Shown here: positions 26,425 to 34,032 of the stretch, piece by piece
How the letters are laid out: each line of letters starts with the position of its first letter
How positions within the stretch are numbered: the stretch's first letter is position 1
Assembly: GCF_000969825.1 (NCBI RefSeq)
Contig: NZ_KQ033919.1
Location: 2,283,088 to 2,347,087, forward strand
Direction of reading: 5' to 3'
DNA length: 64,000 nucleotides
Source of the DNA: Parabacteroides gordonii MS-1 = DSM 23371
GTDB lineage: Bacteria > Bacteroidota > Bacteroidia > Bacteroidales > Tannerellaceae
The notes under the pieces: model-generated
The model's database searches: none
The model's input: the letters and a program-made list of their open reading frames with translations, nothing else
What the model was told of the DNA's origin: nothing
Position numbers and translations under genes: made by a program

Positions 26425-27006
26425 ATGAAAGACAAAGATGAAATCCAATTAATTCAAAACAAGATCTATGAAATAAGAGGCCGGAAGGTTATGATCGATA
26501 GCGATCTAGCTGAATTATACCAAGTCGAAACACGCGTGTTAAATCAAGCAGTAAAGCGTAATATAGATCGGTTTCCCGAAGATTTCATGTTCCAATTGAC
26601 AAGCCAGGAATGGGAAAATATGTCATCACAAATTGTGATGACATCACGTACCAAACGTCCCAAATCAGCTATTCCACTTGTTTTTACCGAACATGGTGTA
26701 GTAATGCTGTCAAGTGTACTTCGCAGTAATATAGCTGTACAAACAAGTATTCTGATAACACGTGCTTTTGTTGCTATCCGGCATTTAATAATTGATACTC
26801 CTGCAAACAAAGTACAGGAACTTCAACATGAATTGAAAGAACTAAAGGAATATATAGAAGATGTATTTACCGACTACAACGACATCAACGAAGACACCCG
26901 TATACAACTGGAACTGATCAATAAAACATTGGCAGAGCTACAGGTACAAAAGGGACTATCCGACAAGCCTCGCAATCCGGTAGGATTTGTTAAACCCAAA
27001 CAATAA
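26425..27006 (+). CDS. ORF6N domain DNA-binding protein
   Basis: 193 residues. The N-terminal domain is ORF6N, a phage/mobile-element DNA-binding module related to KilA-N: IYEIRGRKVMIDSDLAELYQ, VETRVLNQAVKRNIDRFPEDF and FTEHGVVMLSSVLRS. Residues 125-170 are a likely coiled coil (VQELQHELKELKEYIEDV). Such proteins are common cargo of Bacteroidales mobile DNA. It is divergent from the tyrosine recombinase with 117 bp between them, and closes the block that lies inside the gad locus. Function unknown; possibly a regulator of the recombinase. A hairpin terminator follows. Confidence 0.85.
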   Translation: MKDKDEIQLIQNKIYEIRGRKVMIDSDLAELYQVETRVLNQAVKRNIDRFPEDFMFQLTSQEWENMSSQIVMTSRTKRPKSAIPLVFTEHGVVMLSSVLRSNIAVQTSILITRAFVAIRHLIIDTPANKVQELQHELKELKEYIEDVFTDYNDINEDTRIQLELINKTLAELQVQKGLSDKPRNPVGFVKPKQ

Positions 27007-27011
27007 CCAAA

Positions 27012-27050
27012 CAAGCCTCCCACCCTCTGAACGAGGGATAAGGAGGCTTG
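27012..27050. terminator. Terminator hairpin between ORF6N gene and glsA
   Basis: CAAGCCTCC (27012-27020) pairs with GGAGGCTTG (27042-27050), with an inner CCCTC/GAGGG stem. It separates the convergent ORF6N and glsA genes. Confidence 0.7.
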
Positions 27051-27071
27051 CCAATTAAAAGAACAAACTGT

Positions 27072-28037
27072 TTATTCAGTAATTGTTACCCGGTCGCCAT
27101 TGAAAATGGACAGACCCAGTTTATTCATTATATATTTGATAGCCAATTGAGCTTTTACAGAATTACCTGCACTGTCAATTGGAGGGGCAAAGGCTGAGAT
27201 ACCGAACAGACCGGGCATCACACCCATCACACCACCACCTACACCTGTTTTTGCAGGGATACCGGAAGTGTACAACCAGTCGCCGGTATGTTCATAGAAA
27301 CCTACGGTAGCGATCAGCGAAGTGATCTTCGGCGACAATGATCCGTCGAATATCTGCTTTTTCGATACCGGGTTCAGACCATCGTTGGCAATAGTAGCTC
27401 CGCAGACAGATAATTGAGTTGCTGTAATTCCCAGCGAACACTGACGGGTATAGAGGTCGAGCGACATATCCGGATCGTCGTAGATACGGTTATAGTTCTT
27501 CAGCAACCAGGCAATGGAGCGGTTGTTGAAATTGGTGGCAGACTCCGATTTGTATAACTCGTCGATCAGCTGGGGGGCACTGCCGCAAAGGTCGGTGATA
27601 TTCGCAACAATGGCATCCCATTTCTTGGCGGAGTCGCCTATCGGTTGAACCATACTGTCGGCGGTAATCGCACCGGCATTGACCAATGGAGTAGACGGAT
27701 GGTCTTTTTCCAGCAGGATCGCCATGATTGAGTTGAAAGGCAGTCCGGTAGCATCGGCACCGATCATTTGCAGTAACTTCTCTGCACCGTATTGGCGCAA
27801 GGCCAGTATGGCGGTATGCACTTTCGATACAGACTCTATACCGAAGCGGTATTCGGAATCGCCCAACTGGATGAGTGTCCCGTCCATCAGACAGATACTG
27901 ATACCGAACAGGTTCTTATCTATATTGGCCAGATAAGGGATGTAATCGGCATTCTTACCGTCTGTGTTCGTCTTGAACATCTCGTAAGCTTCCCGGGCTG
28001 CTTCCTTGATTTGTGAAACGGAAATCTTCTTATCCAT
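27072..28037 (-). CDS. glsA: Glutaminase
   Basis: 321 residues from the ATG at 28037; a TTG three codons earlier is less likely. Serine-type glutaminase of the beta-lactamase fold that hydrolyses glutamine to glutamate plus ammonia in the cytoplasm. The Ser-x-x-Lys pair is in FGIESVSKVHTAI (Ser69 and Lys72), with FNNRSIAWLLKNY and the glycine-rich KTGVGGGVMGVMPG also typical. It begins 10 bp after the gadB stop, so the two are co-transcribed: glutaminase supplies ammonia and glutamate for GadB, a known two-step acid defence. Length is usual for the family. Confidence 0.95.
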   Translation of the reverse strand: MDKKISVSQIKEAAREAYEMFKTNTDGKNADYIPYLANIDKNLFGISICLMDGTLIQLGDSEYRFGIESVSKVHTAILALRQYGAEKLLQMIGADATGLPFNSIMAILLEKDHPSTPLVNAGAITADSMVQPIGDSAKKWDAIVANITDLCGSAPQLIDELYKSESATNFNNRSIAWLLKNYNRIYDDPDMSLDLYTRQCSLGITATQLSVCGATIANDGLNPVSKKQIFDGSLSPKITSLIATVGFYEHTGDWLYTSGIPAKTGVGGGVMGVMPGLFGISAFAPPIDSAGNSVKAQLAIKYIMNKLGLSIFNGDRVTITE

Positions 28038-28047
28038 ACTAAACAAA

Positions 28048-29487
28048 TTATTTAGTTGATTTAGGAGAACCGGTATGAGTGAAGACAGAGCCTTTTACGG
28101 GTTGTTGTTTGTCTTGTGCGATACGGGTTGGAGTAGGATATTCCAGTTTTTCCAGGTCGGCAATCGCATTGCTGATGTCACCCAGTAACTGGTCAGCCAT
28201 GTCGCGGCTGAAGCCCTGACGGACAACGATACGCATAACTACCCAGTTTTCGAGGTTGTCAGGCAATGTATAAGCAGGAACCATCCATCCGCTTTGTTTC
28301 AGTTTATCCTGCAGGTCGTAGAGTGTCCATTTGGCTGTCTTGGCATATTCCGGTTTCAGGTACCAGATGAACAATGGATTCACTACTTCTTTACTGTAAT
28401 TCTGGAACGGAGCGAACTTAGCGATTTCAGCATGCAGATAATCGGCAATAGCCAGACTGTTCTGCTGTACTTCCTTGTAACCCTGGAATCCAAGACGGAT
28501 AAACTGATAGTATTGTCCCAGGATCTGAGCAGCAGGACGAGAGAAGTTCAAACCAACCTGAGTGATGTTTGCGCCTAAATAATTCACACTGAAAGACATG
28601 GAGCCCGGCAGGTATTTTTTATCTTTCCAGACAACCCAACCCAGACCCGGATAAACCAGACCGTATTTGTGGCCGGAAGTACTGATGGAAAGTACCCATT
28701 TCAGACGGAAGTCCCATTTTACTTCCGGTTTCAGGAACGGCAGGATGAAACCACCGGAAGCGGCATCTACGTGGATAGGAATATCGTAGCCTGTCTTTGC
28801 ATTATATGCGTCGAGGGCAGCGTCCAATGCTTCCACATCGTCGTTCAGACCTGTCCATGTAACACCCTGGATAGGAACGATACAGATAGTATTTTCGTCA
28901 CACATATTCAGGGCATCCTGCGGGTCGAGTGTGATATGTTCCTGTGTCAACGGTACCTGGCGCATTTCGATCTGCCACAACTGGGCAAACTTTTCCCATA
29001 CAACCTGGAATCCAGCAGAGATCACAAAGTTAGGTTTGTCGACCGGTTTGCCCTGAGCCAATCTTTTTTCACGCCAGCGCAACCAGGCTGCAACACCACC
29101 CAACATACATGCTTCGGAAGAACCGATAGCTAAAGCTCCGGCTTTCCACTGTGCCTGTTCGGGGCTGTTCCACAGGTTAGCCATGATGTTGATACATTTA
29201 GCATTCATCACAGCGATACGCGGGTACTCAGTTTCGTCGATATAGTTGATGTTGATTGCTTCGTTCATCAACTTGGTTGCGTAATCGTCCATCCAGGTGG
29301 TAACAAATGTAGCCAGGTTCAAACGGGGTTGAGTCTGTGCATAAGTTTCATCTTTTACCATCTGGTAAGCGATCTCCGGAGTAGTTGGTCCGTCAGGGAT
29401 CACGTCTACTGGAGCCGGGTGCAACATCGCGTTCGAGCCAAAAATTGCGGTTTTGGCATCACCTTCTCTAAAACTTGAATCTTTCAT
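28048..29487 (-). CDS. gadB: Glutamate decarboxylase
   Basis: 479 residues. PLP-dependent decarboxylase converting glutamate to GABA with consumption of a proton. The PLP lysine is in STSGHKYGLVYPGLGWV; the PLP and substrate region HVDAASGGFILPFL is intact. Other family blocks: DETEYPRIAVMNAKCINIMA and IGSSEACMLGG. Full length relative to E. coli GadB (466). First gene of the gadB-glsA unit; its product GABA is exported by GadC encoded at 18387-19946. Upstream DNA (29488-29800) holds a palindrome array instead of a clear consensus promoter. Confidence 0.97.
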   Translation of the reverse strand: MKDSSFREGDAKTAIFGSNAMLHPAPVDVIPDGPTTPEIAYQMVKDETYAQTQPRLNLATFVTTWMDDYATKLMNEAININYIDETEYPRIAVMNAKCINIMANLWNSPEQAQWKAGALAIGSSEACMLGGVAAWLRWREKRLAQGKPVDKPNFVISAGFQVVWEKFAQLWQIEMRQVPLTQEHITLDPQDALNMCDENTICIVPIQGVTWTGLNDDVEALDAALDAYNAKTGYDIPIHVDAASGGFILPFLKPEVKWDFRLKWVLSISTSGHKYGLVYPGLGWVVWKDKKYLPGSMSFSVNYLGANITQVGLNFSRPAAQILGQYYQFIRLGFQGYKEVQQNSLAIADYLHAEIAKFAPFQNYSKEVVNPLFIWYLKPEYAKTAKWTLYDLQDKLKQSGWMVPAYTLPDNLENWVVMRIVVRQGFSRDMADQLLGDISNAIADLEKLEYPTPTRIAQDKQQPVKGSVFTHTGSPKSTK

Positions 29488-29641
29488 GTCTTTTTGTTTT
29501 TAAATTATTAAGAATTGGCGCAACCGACATTCGTGCGTCGATTTGTAGTGCAAAAACAGCCTCTAAAAAGAATTGTTCTTCGATTTTAGTTAATCCTGTA
29601 AGATTTGGAGTTTATTATCACAATGTTATATAAAAGAAGTT

Positions 29642-29729
29642 AGTGCGCTCACCGCACTCGAGAGGGTGCGGTGCATGCGCATTAGTTAGTGCGGTGCGTG
29701 CGCACGGGAGGGTGTGGCGACCGCACTCG
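29642..29729. repeat. Tandem palindrome array D (4 units, 23-bp period)
   Basis: Four 19-bp units start at 29642, 29665, 29688 and 29711, linked by AGAG, AGTT and GGAG. Unit 1 AGTGCGCTCACCGCACTCG, unit 3 AGTGCGGTGCGTGCGCACG; arms are of the GTGCG...CGCAC type. GC-rich, unlike other intergenic DNA here. The array lies between divergent gadB and the MFS gene. The rest of 29488-29800 shows no other clear element; a weak TGTTTTTG on the minus strand (29558-29551) could be the gadB -7 box. Confidence 0.6.
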
Positions 29730-29800
29730 CTGGCCTGAATATGCAAAATGAACATTCAGCCCTAATAATTGTTTTCTGTCTTATAAAACAGCCATTTAAT

Positions 29801-31021
29801 ATGAGAATAAAAACCGGACAGGGGACGATCCCCCTTATCACACTAATAGGCATATGGTCGATCTCGGCGCTGAATGCATTGCCGGGGCTGGCAGTCTCTC
29901 CTATCCTGGGGAAGCTTTCGGCCATCTTTCCGCATTCGACGGAGCTGGATATACAGATGTTATCTTCCTTGCCTTCCTTACTGATCATACCTTTTATTAT
30001 ATTGTCCGGCAAACTGACGGAGAAGATCAATAATATATGGTTGTTACAGATCGGTCTGGGGATTTTCGCCGTCAGCGGTCTCCTGTATCTGCTTTCGACG
30101 AAGATGTGGCAACTGATTGCCGTCAGTGCATTGCTGGGAATCGGTTCGGGGCTGATCGTTCCGCTGTCGACCGGGCTTATATCGAGGTTCTTTATCGGAG
30201 CTTACCGGACAAAACAATTCGGATTGAGTTCGGCCATCACCAATGTGACGCTGGTGCTGGCAACCATATTGACCGGTTACCTGGCGGAGATCAACTGGCA
30301 TCTGCCGTTCCTCGTTTATCTGTTCCCGCTTGTTTCGATCGTCCTGTCGTTCTATCTGAAAAAGAATATAGATCCCCTACCCGTCCACGCAACGACTTCT
30401 TCGAAAAGCAAAACGACCCCGACCGATCCTTCATTCGGGAAACGGGGCATACAGATCAGGCATTTGATGCAGATCATGGGGTTCTACGGGCTGGCCACTT
30501 ATCTGGTGATCATCGTCAGCTTCAACCTGCCTTTCCTGATGAAGGAATATCATTTCACCAGCGGTAACTCGGGCATTATGATCTCGCTCTTCTTTTTGGC
30601 TATCATGGCTCCGGGATTCGTTCTGAACCAGATCGTCGATTATTGCGGGAAGAAAACCAAGTTCTACAGCCTTCTTTCCATCGCCCTCGGCATGGGTTTG
30701 ATCCTTATCTCCCGGACAGAGTGGCTGATCGGGCTAGGTTGTATCTTTACCGGATTAGGTTACGGCATTATTCAGCCTGTCGCCTACGACAAAACGACCC
30801 GCACGGCTATCCCGGAAAAGGTGACATTGGCACTGGCTTTCGTCATGGCGATGAATTACCTGGCTATCCTGCTTTGTCCGTTCATTATAAATGTATTCAA
30901 AGATTTATTACATATAGAAACACAACAGTTCGCGTTCATATTCAACCTGATCATAGCCCTGGTGGCTGCCGCATGGGCTTATATCAAACAAGACTCGTTC
31001 CTGTTCAATGATAGTATGTAA
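29801..31021 (+). CDS. MFS transporter
   Basis: 406 residues from ATG 29801 (MRIKTGQGTIPLITLIG); the open frame extends upstream from 29714 but through the palindrome region and without similarity. About 12 membrane helices. The loop LSGKLTEKINNIW after helix 2 matches the MFS A-motif position, and KKTKFYSLLSIALGMG lies at the equivalent site of the second half. Substrate unknown; an efflux or metabolite permease of the inner membrane. It is followed 23 bp later by a DMT transporter gene on the same strand, probably one transcript. Confidence 0.82.
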   Translation: MRIKTGQGTIPLITLIGIWSISALNALPGLAVSPILGKLSAIFPHSTELDIQMLSSLPSLLIIPFIILSGKLTEKINNIWLLQIGLGIFAVSGLLYLLSTKMWQLIAVSALLGIGSGLIVPLSTGLISRFFIGAYRTKQFGLSSAITNVTLVLATILTGYLAEINWHLPFLVYLFPLVSIVLSFYLKKNIDPLPVHATTSSKSKTTPTDPSFGKRGIQIRHLMQIMGFYGLATYLVIIVSFNLPFLMKEYHFTSGNSGIMISLFFLAIMAPGFVLNQIVDYCGKKTKFYSLLSIALGMGLILISRTEWLIGLGCIFTGLGYGIIQPVAYDKTTRTAIPEKVTLALAFVMAMNYLAILLCPFIINVFKDLLHIETQQFAFIFNLIIALVAAAWAYIKQDSFLFNDSM

Positions 31022-31044
31022 ATTACTTAAAAACGTCAAACAGT

Positions 31045-31956
31045 ATGAAGAATAAAAAGACAGAAGCCAACCTTAGTATGATCGTATCGAAGACTTTCAG
31101 CGGTCTGAATGCGAATGCACTCAAATATCTCCTACCCTTATGGATCGCTCCGCTGACAGGGGTTATGTTCCGTTGCGTATTCGCTGCTGTCGTGTTCTGG
31201 ATCATCAGCCTGTTCTGGAAACAGGATAAAACGACCCGGCGGGAGAAGATAACCCTGTTCCTGCTGGGGGCGATCGGTTTATATGGCTTTATGTTCTTCT
31301 ATCTGCTCGGGGTCAGCAAGACGACACCGGTATCCAGTTCACTGTTCAGCAGCCTGCAACCGATCTGGGTATTTATCCTGTCGGTCATCTTCCTCAGGGA
31401 ACGGATCACGGCGATGAAGGTCATCGGTATCGTGATCGGGTTGGGCGGTGCATTGCTCTGTATCATGACACAGAAAAGCGATGATCTGGCTTCGGATGCT
31501 TTCACGGGTAATATGCTCTGCCTGCTCAGTTCGATCGCTTATGCGGCCTACCTGATTGCGAGCAATGTGGTACTGGGCAAGGTCAGTTCGCTCAATATGT
31601 TGCGGTATAGCTTTCTGGGGGCGGCCGTTTCCTCTTTGATCGTGATGGCCTTTACCGGCTTCGACGGCCACTTGTTCAGTCATTTCGAATGGCAACCTTT
31701 CCTGATCCTGATGTTCGTCCTGATCTTCCCTACCACGATCAGTTACCTTTTAATTCCGATAGGGCTCAAATACCTAAGTACTACGCTGGTCGCTTTATAC
31801 GGTTATATTATATTGATCGTTGCTACCATCGTCTCCCTTTCCATCGGCCAGGATCGTTTCAGCTGGTATCAGATGATCGCCATCGCACTGATCTGTTCGA
31901 GTGTCTACTTCGTTGAAATAGCGGAAAGTAAGGATAAAGCAACCGCCTCAAAATAA
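31045..31956 (+). CDS. DMT superfamily (EamA) transporter
   Basis: 303 residues with ten predicted membrane helices in two EamA repeats: repeat 1 about 15-140 (MFFYLLGVSKTTPVSSSLFS, SLQPIWVFILSVIFLRERIT) and repeat 2 about 155-290 (IPIGLKYLSTTLVALYGYI). The ERIT motif at the end of helix 4 is typical. Inner-membrane permease for an unknown small metabolite, perhaps an amino acid exporter. Follows the MFS gene closely. No terminator of note; the next 160 bp hold the ECF promoter of the following operon. Confidence 0.85.
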   Translation: MKNKKTEANLSMIVSKTFSGLNANALKYLLPLWIAPLTGVMFRCVFAAVVFWIISLFWKQDKTTRREKITLFLLGAIGLYGFMFFYLLGVSKTTPVSSSLFSSLQPIWVFILSVIFLRERITAMKVIGIVIGLGGALLCIMTQKSDDLASDAFTGNMLCLLSSIAYAAYLIASNVVLGKVSSLNMLRYSFLGAAVSSLIVMAFTGFDGHLFSHFEWQPFLILMFVLIFPTTISYLLIPIGLKYLSTTLVALYGYIILIVATIVSLSIGQDRFSWYQMIAIALICSSVYFVEIAESKDKATASK

Positions 31957-32008
31957 TCAGCACATTGGGCTGTTAACACATTGCCGCATTATTTTTTTCC
32001 CTTTCTTT

Positions 32009-32036
32009 GTAACAACTTATTCTCTGTTCCCGTCTA
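32009..32036 (+). promoter_or_regulatory. ECF-type promoter of the DUF4252/sigma operon
   Basis: GTAACA (32009-32014), 16 bp, CGTCTA (32031-32036). This is the classic -35/-10 pattern read by ECF sigma factors rather than the TAnnTTTG pattern used elsewhere here. It lies about 80 bp before the first gene of an operon that itself encodes an ECF sigma, so autoregulation is likely. Confidence 0.65.
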
Positions 32037-32115
32037 CCTTATGAAGCCGCTCCGAAGTGCGCACGAGGAAAGGCCGGAACAAACAGAATTAGTAATCATT
32101 TAATACAATAGAAAG

Positions 32116-32562
32116 ATGAAACGATACTTTGTTATCCTGGCGCTGATAGTGATCTGCCAGGCAGGAAACAGCCAGACAATGAGCCAACTGTTCAACGAGT
32201 TCTCCAAAATAGAACAGATCAACCATGTTAAACTAGGTAATATCACCATGAAACTTGCCGGCATGTTCACTGAAACAATGGGAGTGAACGGCATTGAAGT
32301 TCTTGAATTCGGCGATTGCAAGAGAGAGATAAAAGAACGTTTCGAACAAGCGATCAAAGAACTGAAAGACCCTAACTTCGAGACTATGGTCACCTCTAAC
32401 GAAAAAGGCCGTCGCACAAAGGTTCTGATACGCATTGAGAATGATATGATCCGCGAACTGGTAGTCCTTACCTCCGGCAGCAGTAATGCTCTGGTACGTA
32501 TCAAAGGGAAAATCAAACCGTCCGATATAGATAAAGTAATGAAAGAACATGGAAAAGGATAG
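32116..32562 (+). CDS. DUF4252 protein, secreted
   Basis: 148 residues with a signal peptide (MKRYFVILALIVICQAGNSQ). The mature part matches DUF4252, a small Bacteroidetes family of unknown function: LFNEFSKIEQINHVKLGNIT, ENDMIRELVVLTSG, and LVRIKGKIKPSDIDKVMK. First gene of a four-gene operon; its last 14 bases overlap the start of the sigma gene, implying translational coupling. A second DUF4252 protein ends the operon. Presumed periplasmic or outer-membrane-associated target of the sigma factor. Confidence 0.85.
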   Translation: MKRYFVILALIVICQAGNSQTMSQLFNEFSKIEQINHVKLGNITMKLAGMFTETMGVNGIEVLEFGDCKREIKERFEQAIKELKDPNFETMVTSNEKGRRTKVLIRIENDMIRELVVLTSGSSNALVRIKGKIKPSDIDKVMKEHGKG

Positions 32563-33067
32563 TGAGAACTTTAAACGAAAGTTCCTCTCTTTCCACCCCA
32601 AGCTTTTTCGAATCGCCTATGCACTTGTCGATAACAAATCGGATGCAGAAGATATCCTCCAGGATGCTTACTATAAACTATGGAATAAGCGGGATGAGCT
32701 GCCTGACATAGAGAATCCGGAAGCCTTCTGTGTCACACTGGTCAAAAACCTCTGTCTCGATTTCCTCCGGTCGCCCCGTGCCAATCGCCGGGAAGAAGAT
32801 ATAGAAAGCGTATTTACGCTGGACACCGGTTCTTCACCGGAAAAGGAACTGGAAACGAAAGACAAGGAACAACAGATCCGGCAGTTGATCAACCGATTAC
32901 CCGAGAACCAGCGGCAAGTGATCAGACTGAGAGGCATCGAAGATTGCTCGATGGATGAGATAGAACGAATTACCGGCCTGAGTGCCGTAAACATACGCGT
33001 GCTGCTTTCCCGGGCACGAAAAGTAATCAGGGAACAATTTGAAAAATTATACGAATATGAACGATAA
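32549..33067 (+). CDS. ECF-type RNA polymerase sigma factor
   Basis: 172 residues. Region 2 is seen in VDNKSDAEDILQDAYYKLWN (about 27-46), region 4 in MDEIERITGLSAVNIRVLLS (about 133-152) with RARKVI after it. It overlaps the DUF4252 gene by 14 bp and the next gene by 11 bp, so all are one tightly coupled operon. Not linked to a susC; the operon type sigma plus small anti-sigma plus DUF4252 is a separate envelope-stress-like circuit. The promoter at 32009-32036 fits its expected recognition pattern. Confidence 0.92.
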   Translation: MEKDSENFKRKFLSFHPKLFRIAYALVDNKSDAEDILQDAYYKLWNKRDELPDIENPEAFCVTLVKNLCLDFLRSPRANRREEDIESVFTLDTGSSPEKELETKDKEQQIRQLINRLPENQRQVIRLRGIEDCSMDEIERITGLSAVNIRVLLSRARKVIREQFEKLYEYER

Positions 33068-33473
33068 ACAGATAGATGAATTAATCAACAAGGTTCTCCG
33101 GGAGGATCAGACATTGCCGGAAGGACTTTCCGAGCGGTTGGAACAGCAGATAGATGCCTGGGCTGCCGCCGAAAAGAAAGAGACGATCCGTTCATCTTTC
33201 CGCCAACGTTCCCTTTACTGGCTCAGCGGAGCGGCTGCCGTCGCACTGTTATGTATAGGTATCTTCCAGTTTGTTGCCCCCGAAAAGGAACATCAGTTGG
33301 CAGACACGTATACCAATCCGCAGGAAGCCGCCATTGCCGCCCAGGAAGCACTCGCTTTCCTGTCTGTAAACCTGAATAAGGGCATCGAACAAGTAAATGA
33401 AGCTCAACAGGAAATGAATAAAGTAAACGAGATCCTGAATATACATTTAAAAGACAAACAAGATGAAAACTAA
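33057..33473 (+). CDS. Putative anti-sigma membrane protein
   Basis: 138 residues from ATG 33057, overlapping the sigma gene; the open frame starts slightly earlier (33039) but 33057 begins with the anti-sigma-like MNDKQIDELINKVLRED. One membrane helix at about 54-73 (SGAAAVALLCIGIFQFV) separates a cytoplasmic N-terminus from a periplasmic, helical C-terminus (EAAIAAQEALAFLSVNLNKG). This topology and its place right after an ECF sigma gene suggest it restrains that sigma. No named family recognised. Ends overlapping the next gene by 11 bp. Confidence 0.7.
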   Translation: MNDKQIDELINKVLREDQTLPEGLSERLEQQIDAWAAAEKKETIRSSFRQRSLYWLSGAAAVALLCIGIFQFVAPEKEHQLADTYTNPQEAAIAAQEALAFLSVNLNKGIEQVNEAQQEMNKVNEILNIHLKDKQDEN

Positions 33474-33924
33474 AAATATATTGCTTATTTTCTTTCTATG
33501 CTGCACAAGCATCTGCTTTGCACAGAACAAACTTTTCGACAAATACTCCGAAATGGATAACGTCACTTCCGTCTATATCTCAAAGAAAATGTTCCAGATG
33601 ATGCCCTCTTTCGACACCAACGGGCTCAACCTGATGAACATGAAAGGTAAGATAGAAGGCCTGCAAGTGCTCTCGACCGAAGATAACACCAAAAAAGAAA
33701 ACATGCGCAAAGACTTTAAAGGGCTGATCAGTAAAGACCATGAGGAATTAATGCGTGTAAAAGACGGCAACACCCGTGCTACTTTCTATGTAAAACAAAA
33801 AGGAGACTTGATCAGCGAACTGATCATGCTGGCCGATACGGATAAAAGTTTCAGCGTTATCCAACTGATAGGAAACTTCACCCTCCAGGACATACAGGAG
33901 ATCACCAAAGAGATGAATAAATAA
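33463..33924 (+). CDS. DUF4252 protein, secreted (second copy)
   Basis: 153 residues with signal peptide MKTKNILLIFFLCCTSICFA. The mature part is a DUF4252 domain (LFDKYSEMDNVTSVYISKKM, LISELIMLADTDKSFSVIQL, TLQDIQEITKEM). It is a distant paralogue of the first gene in the operon and starts within the end of the anti-sigma gene. Function unknown. Confidence 0.85.
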   Translation: MKTKNILLIFFLCCTSICFAQNKLFDKYSEMDNVTSVYISKKMFQMMPSFDTNGLNLMNMKGKIEGLQVLSTEDNTKKENMRKDFKGLISKDHEELMRVKDGNTRATFYVKQKGDLISELIMLADTDKSFSVIQLIGNFTLQDIQEITKEMNK

Positions 33925-33965
33925 AAAAAGAACTCATAATAGGCTATCTAACCGCTTCAAAATAT

Positions 33966-33973
33966 TATATTTG
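33966..33973 (+). promoter_or_regulatory. Promoter for the PagL-like gene
   Basis: TATATTTG fits TAnnTTTG. Transcription would begin near 33980, just before a 13-codon open frame at 34001-34042 and the gene at 34033. Confidence 0.5.
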
Positions 33974-34032
33974 CGAAATATAGGGTACCTATCCCTTTAC
34001 ATGAATCAAATAACAAACGAGTGGAGCGGCGT

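Noticed and set aside
29714-29800. Upstream extension of the MFS reading frame
   Set aside because: It has no ATG, runs into the palindrome array and lacks similarity; the ATG at 29801 begins the first membrane helix properly.
32058-32080. GCACGAGGAAAGGCCGGAAC, like the conserved core of RNase P RNA
   Set aside because: Only this short block matches; the partner strands and the rest of the RNA are missing, and it lies in the short leader of the DUF4252 operon.
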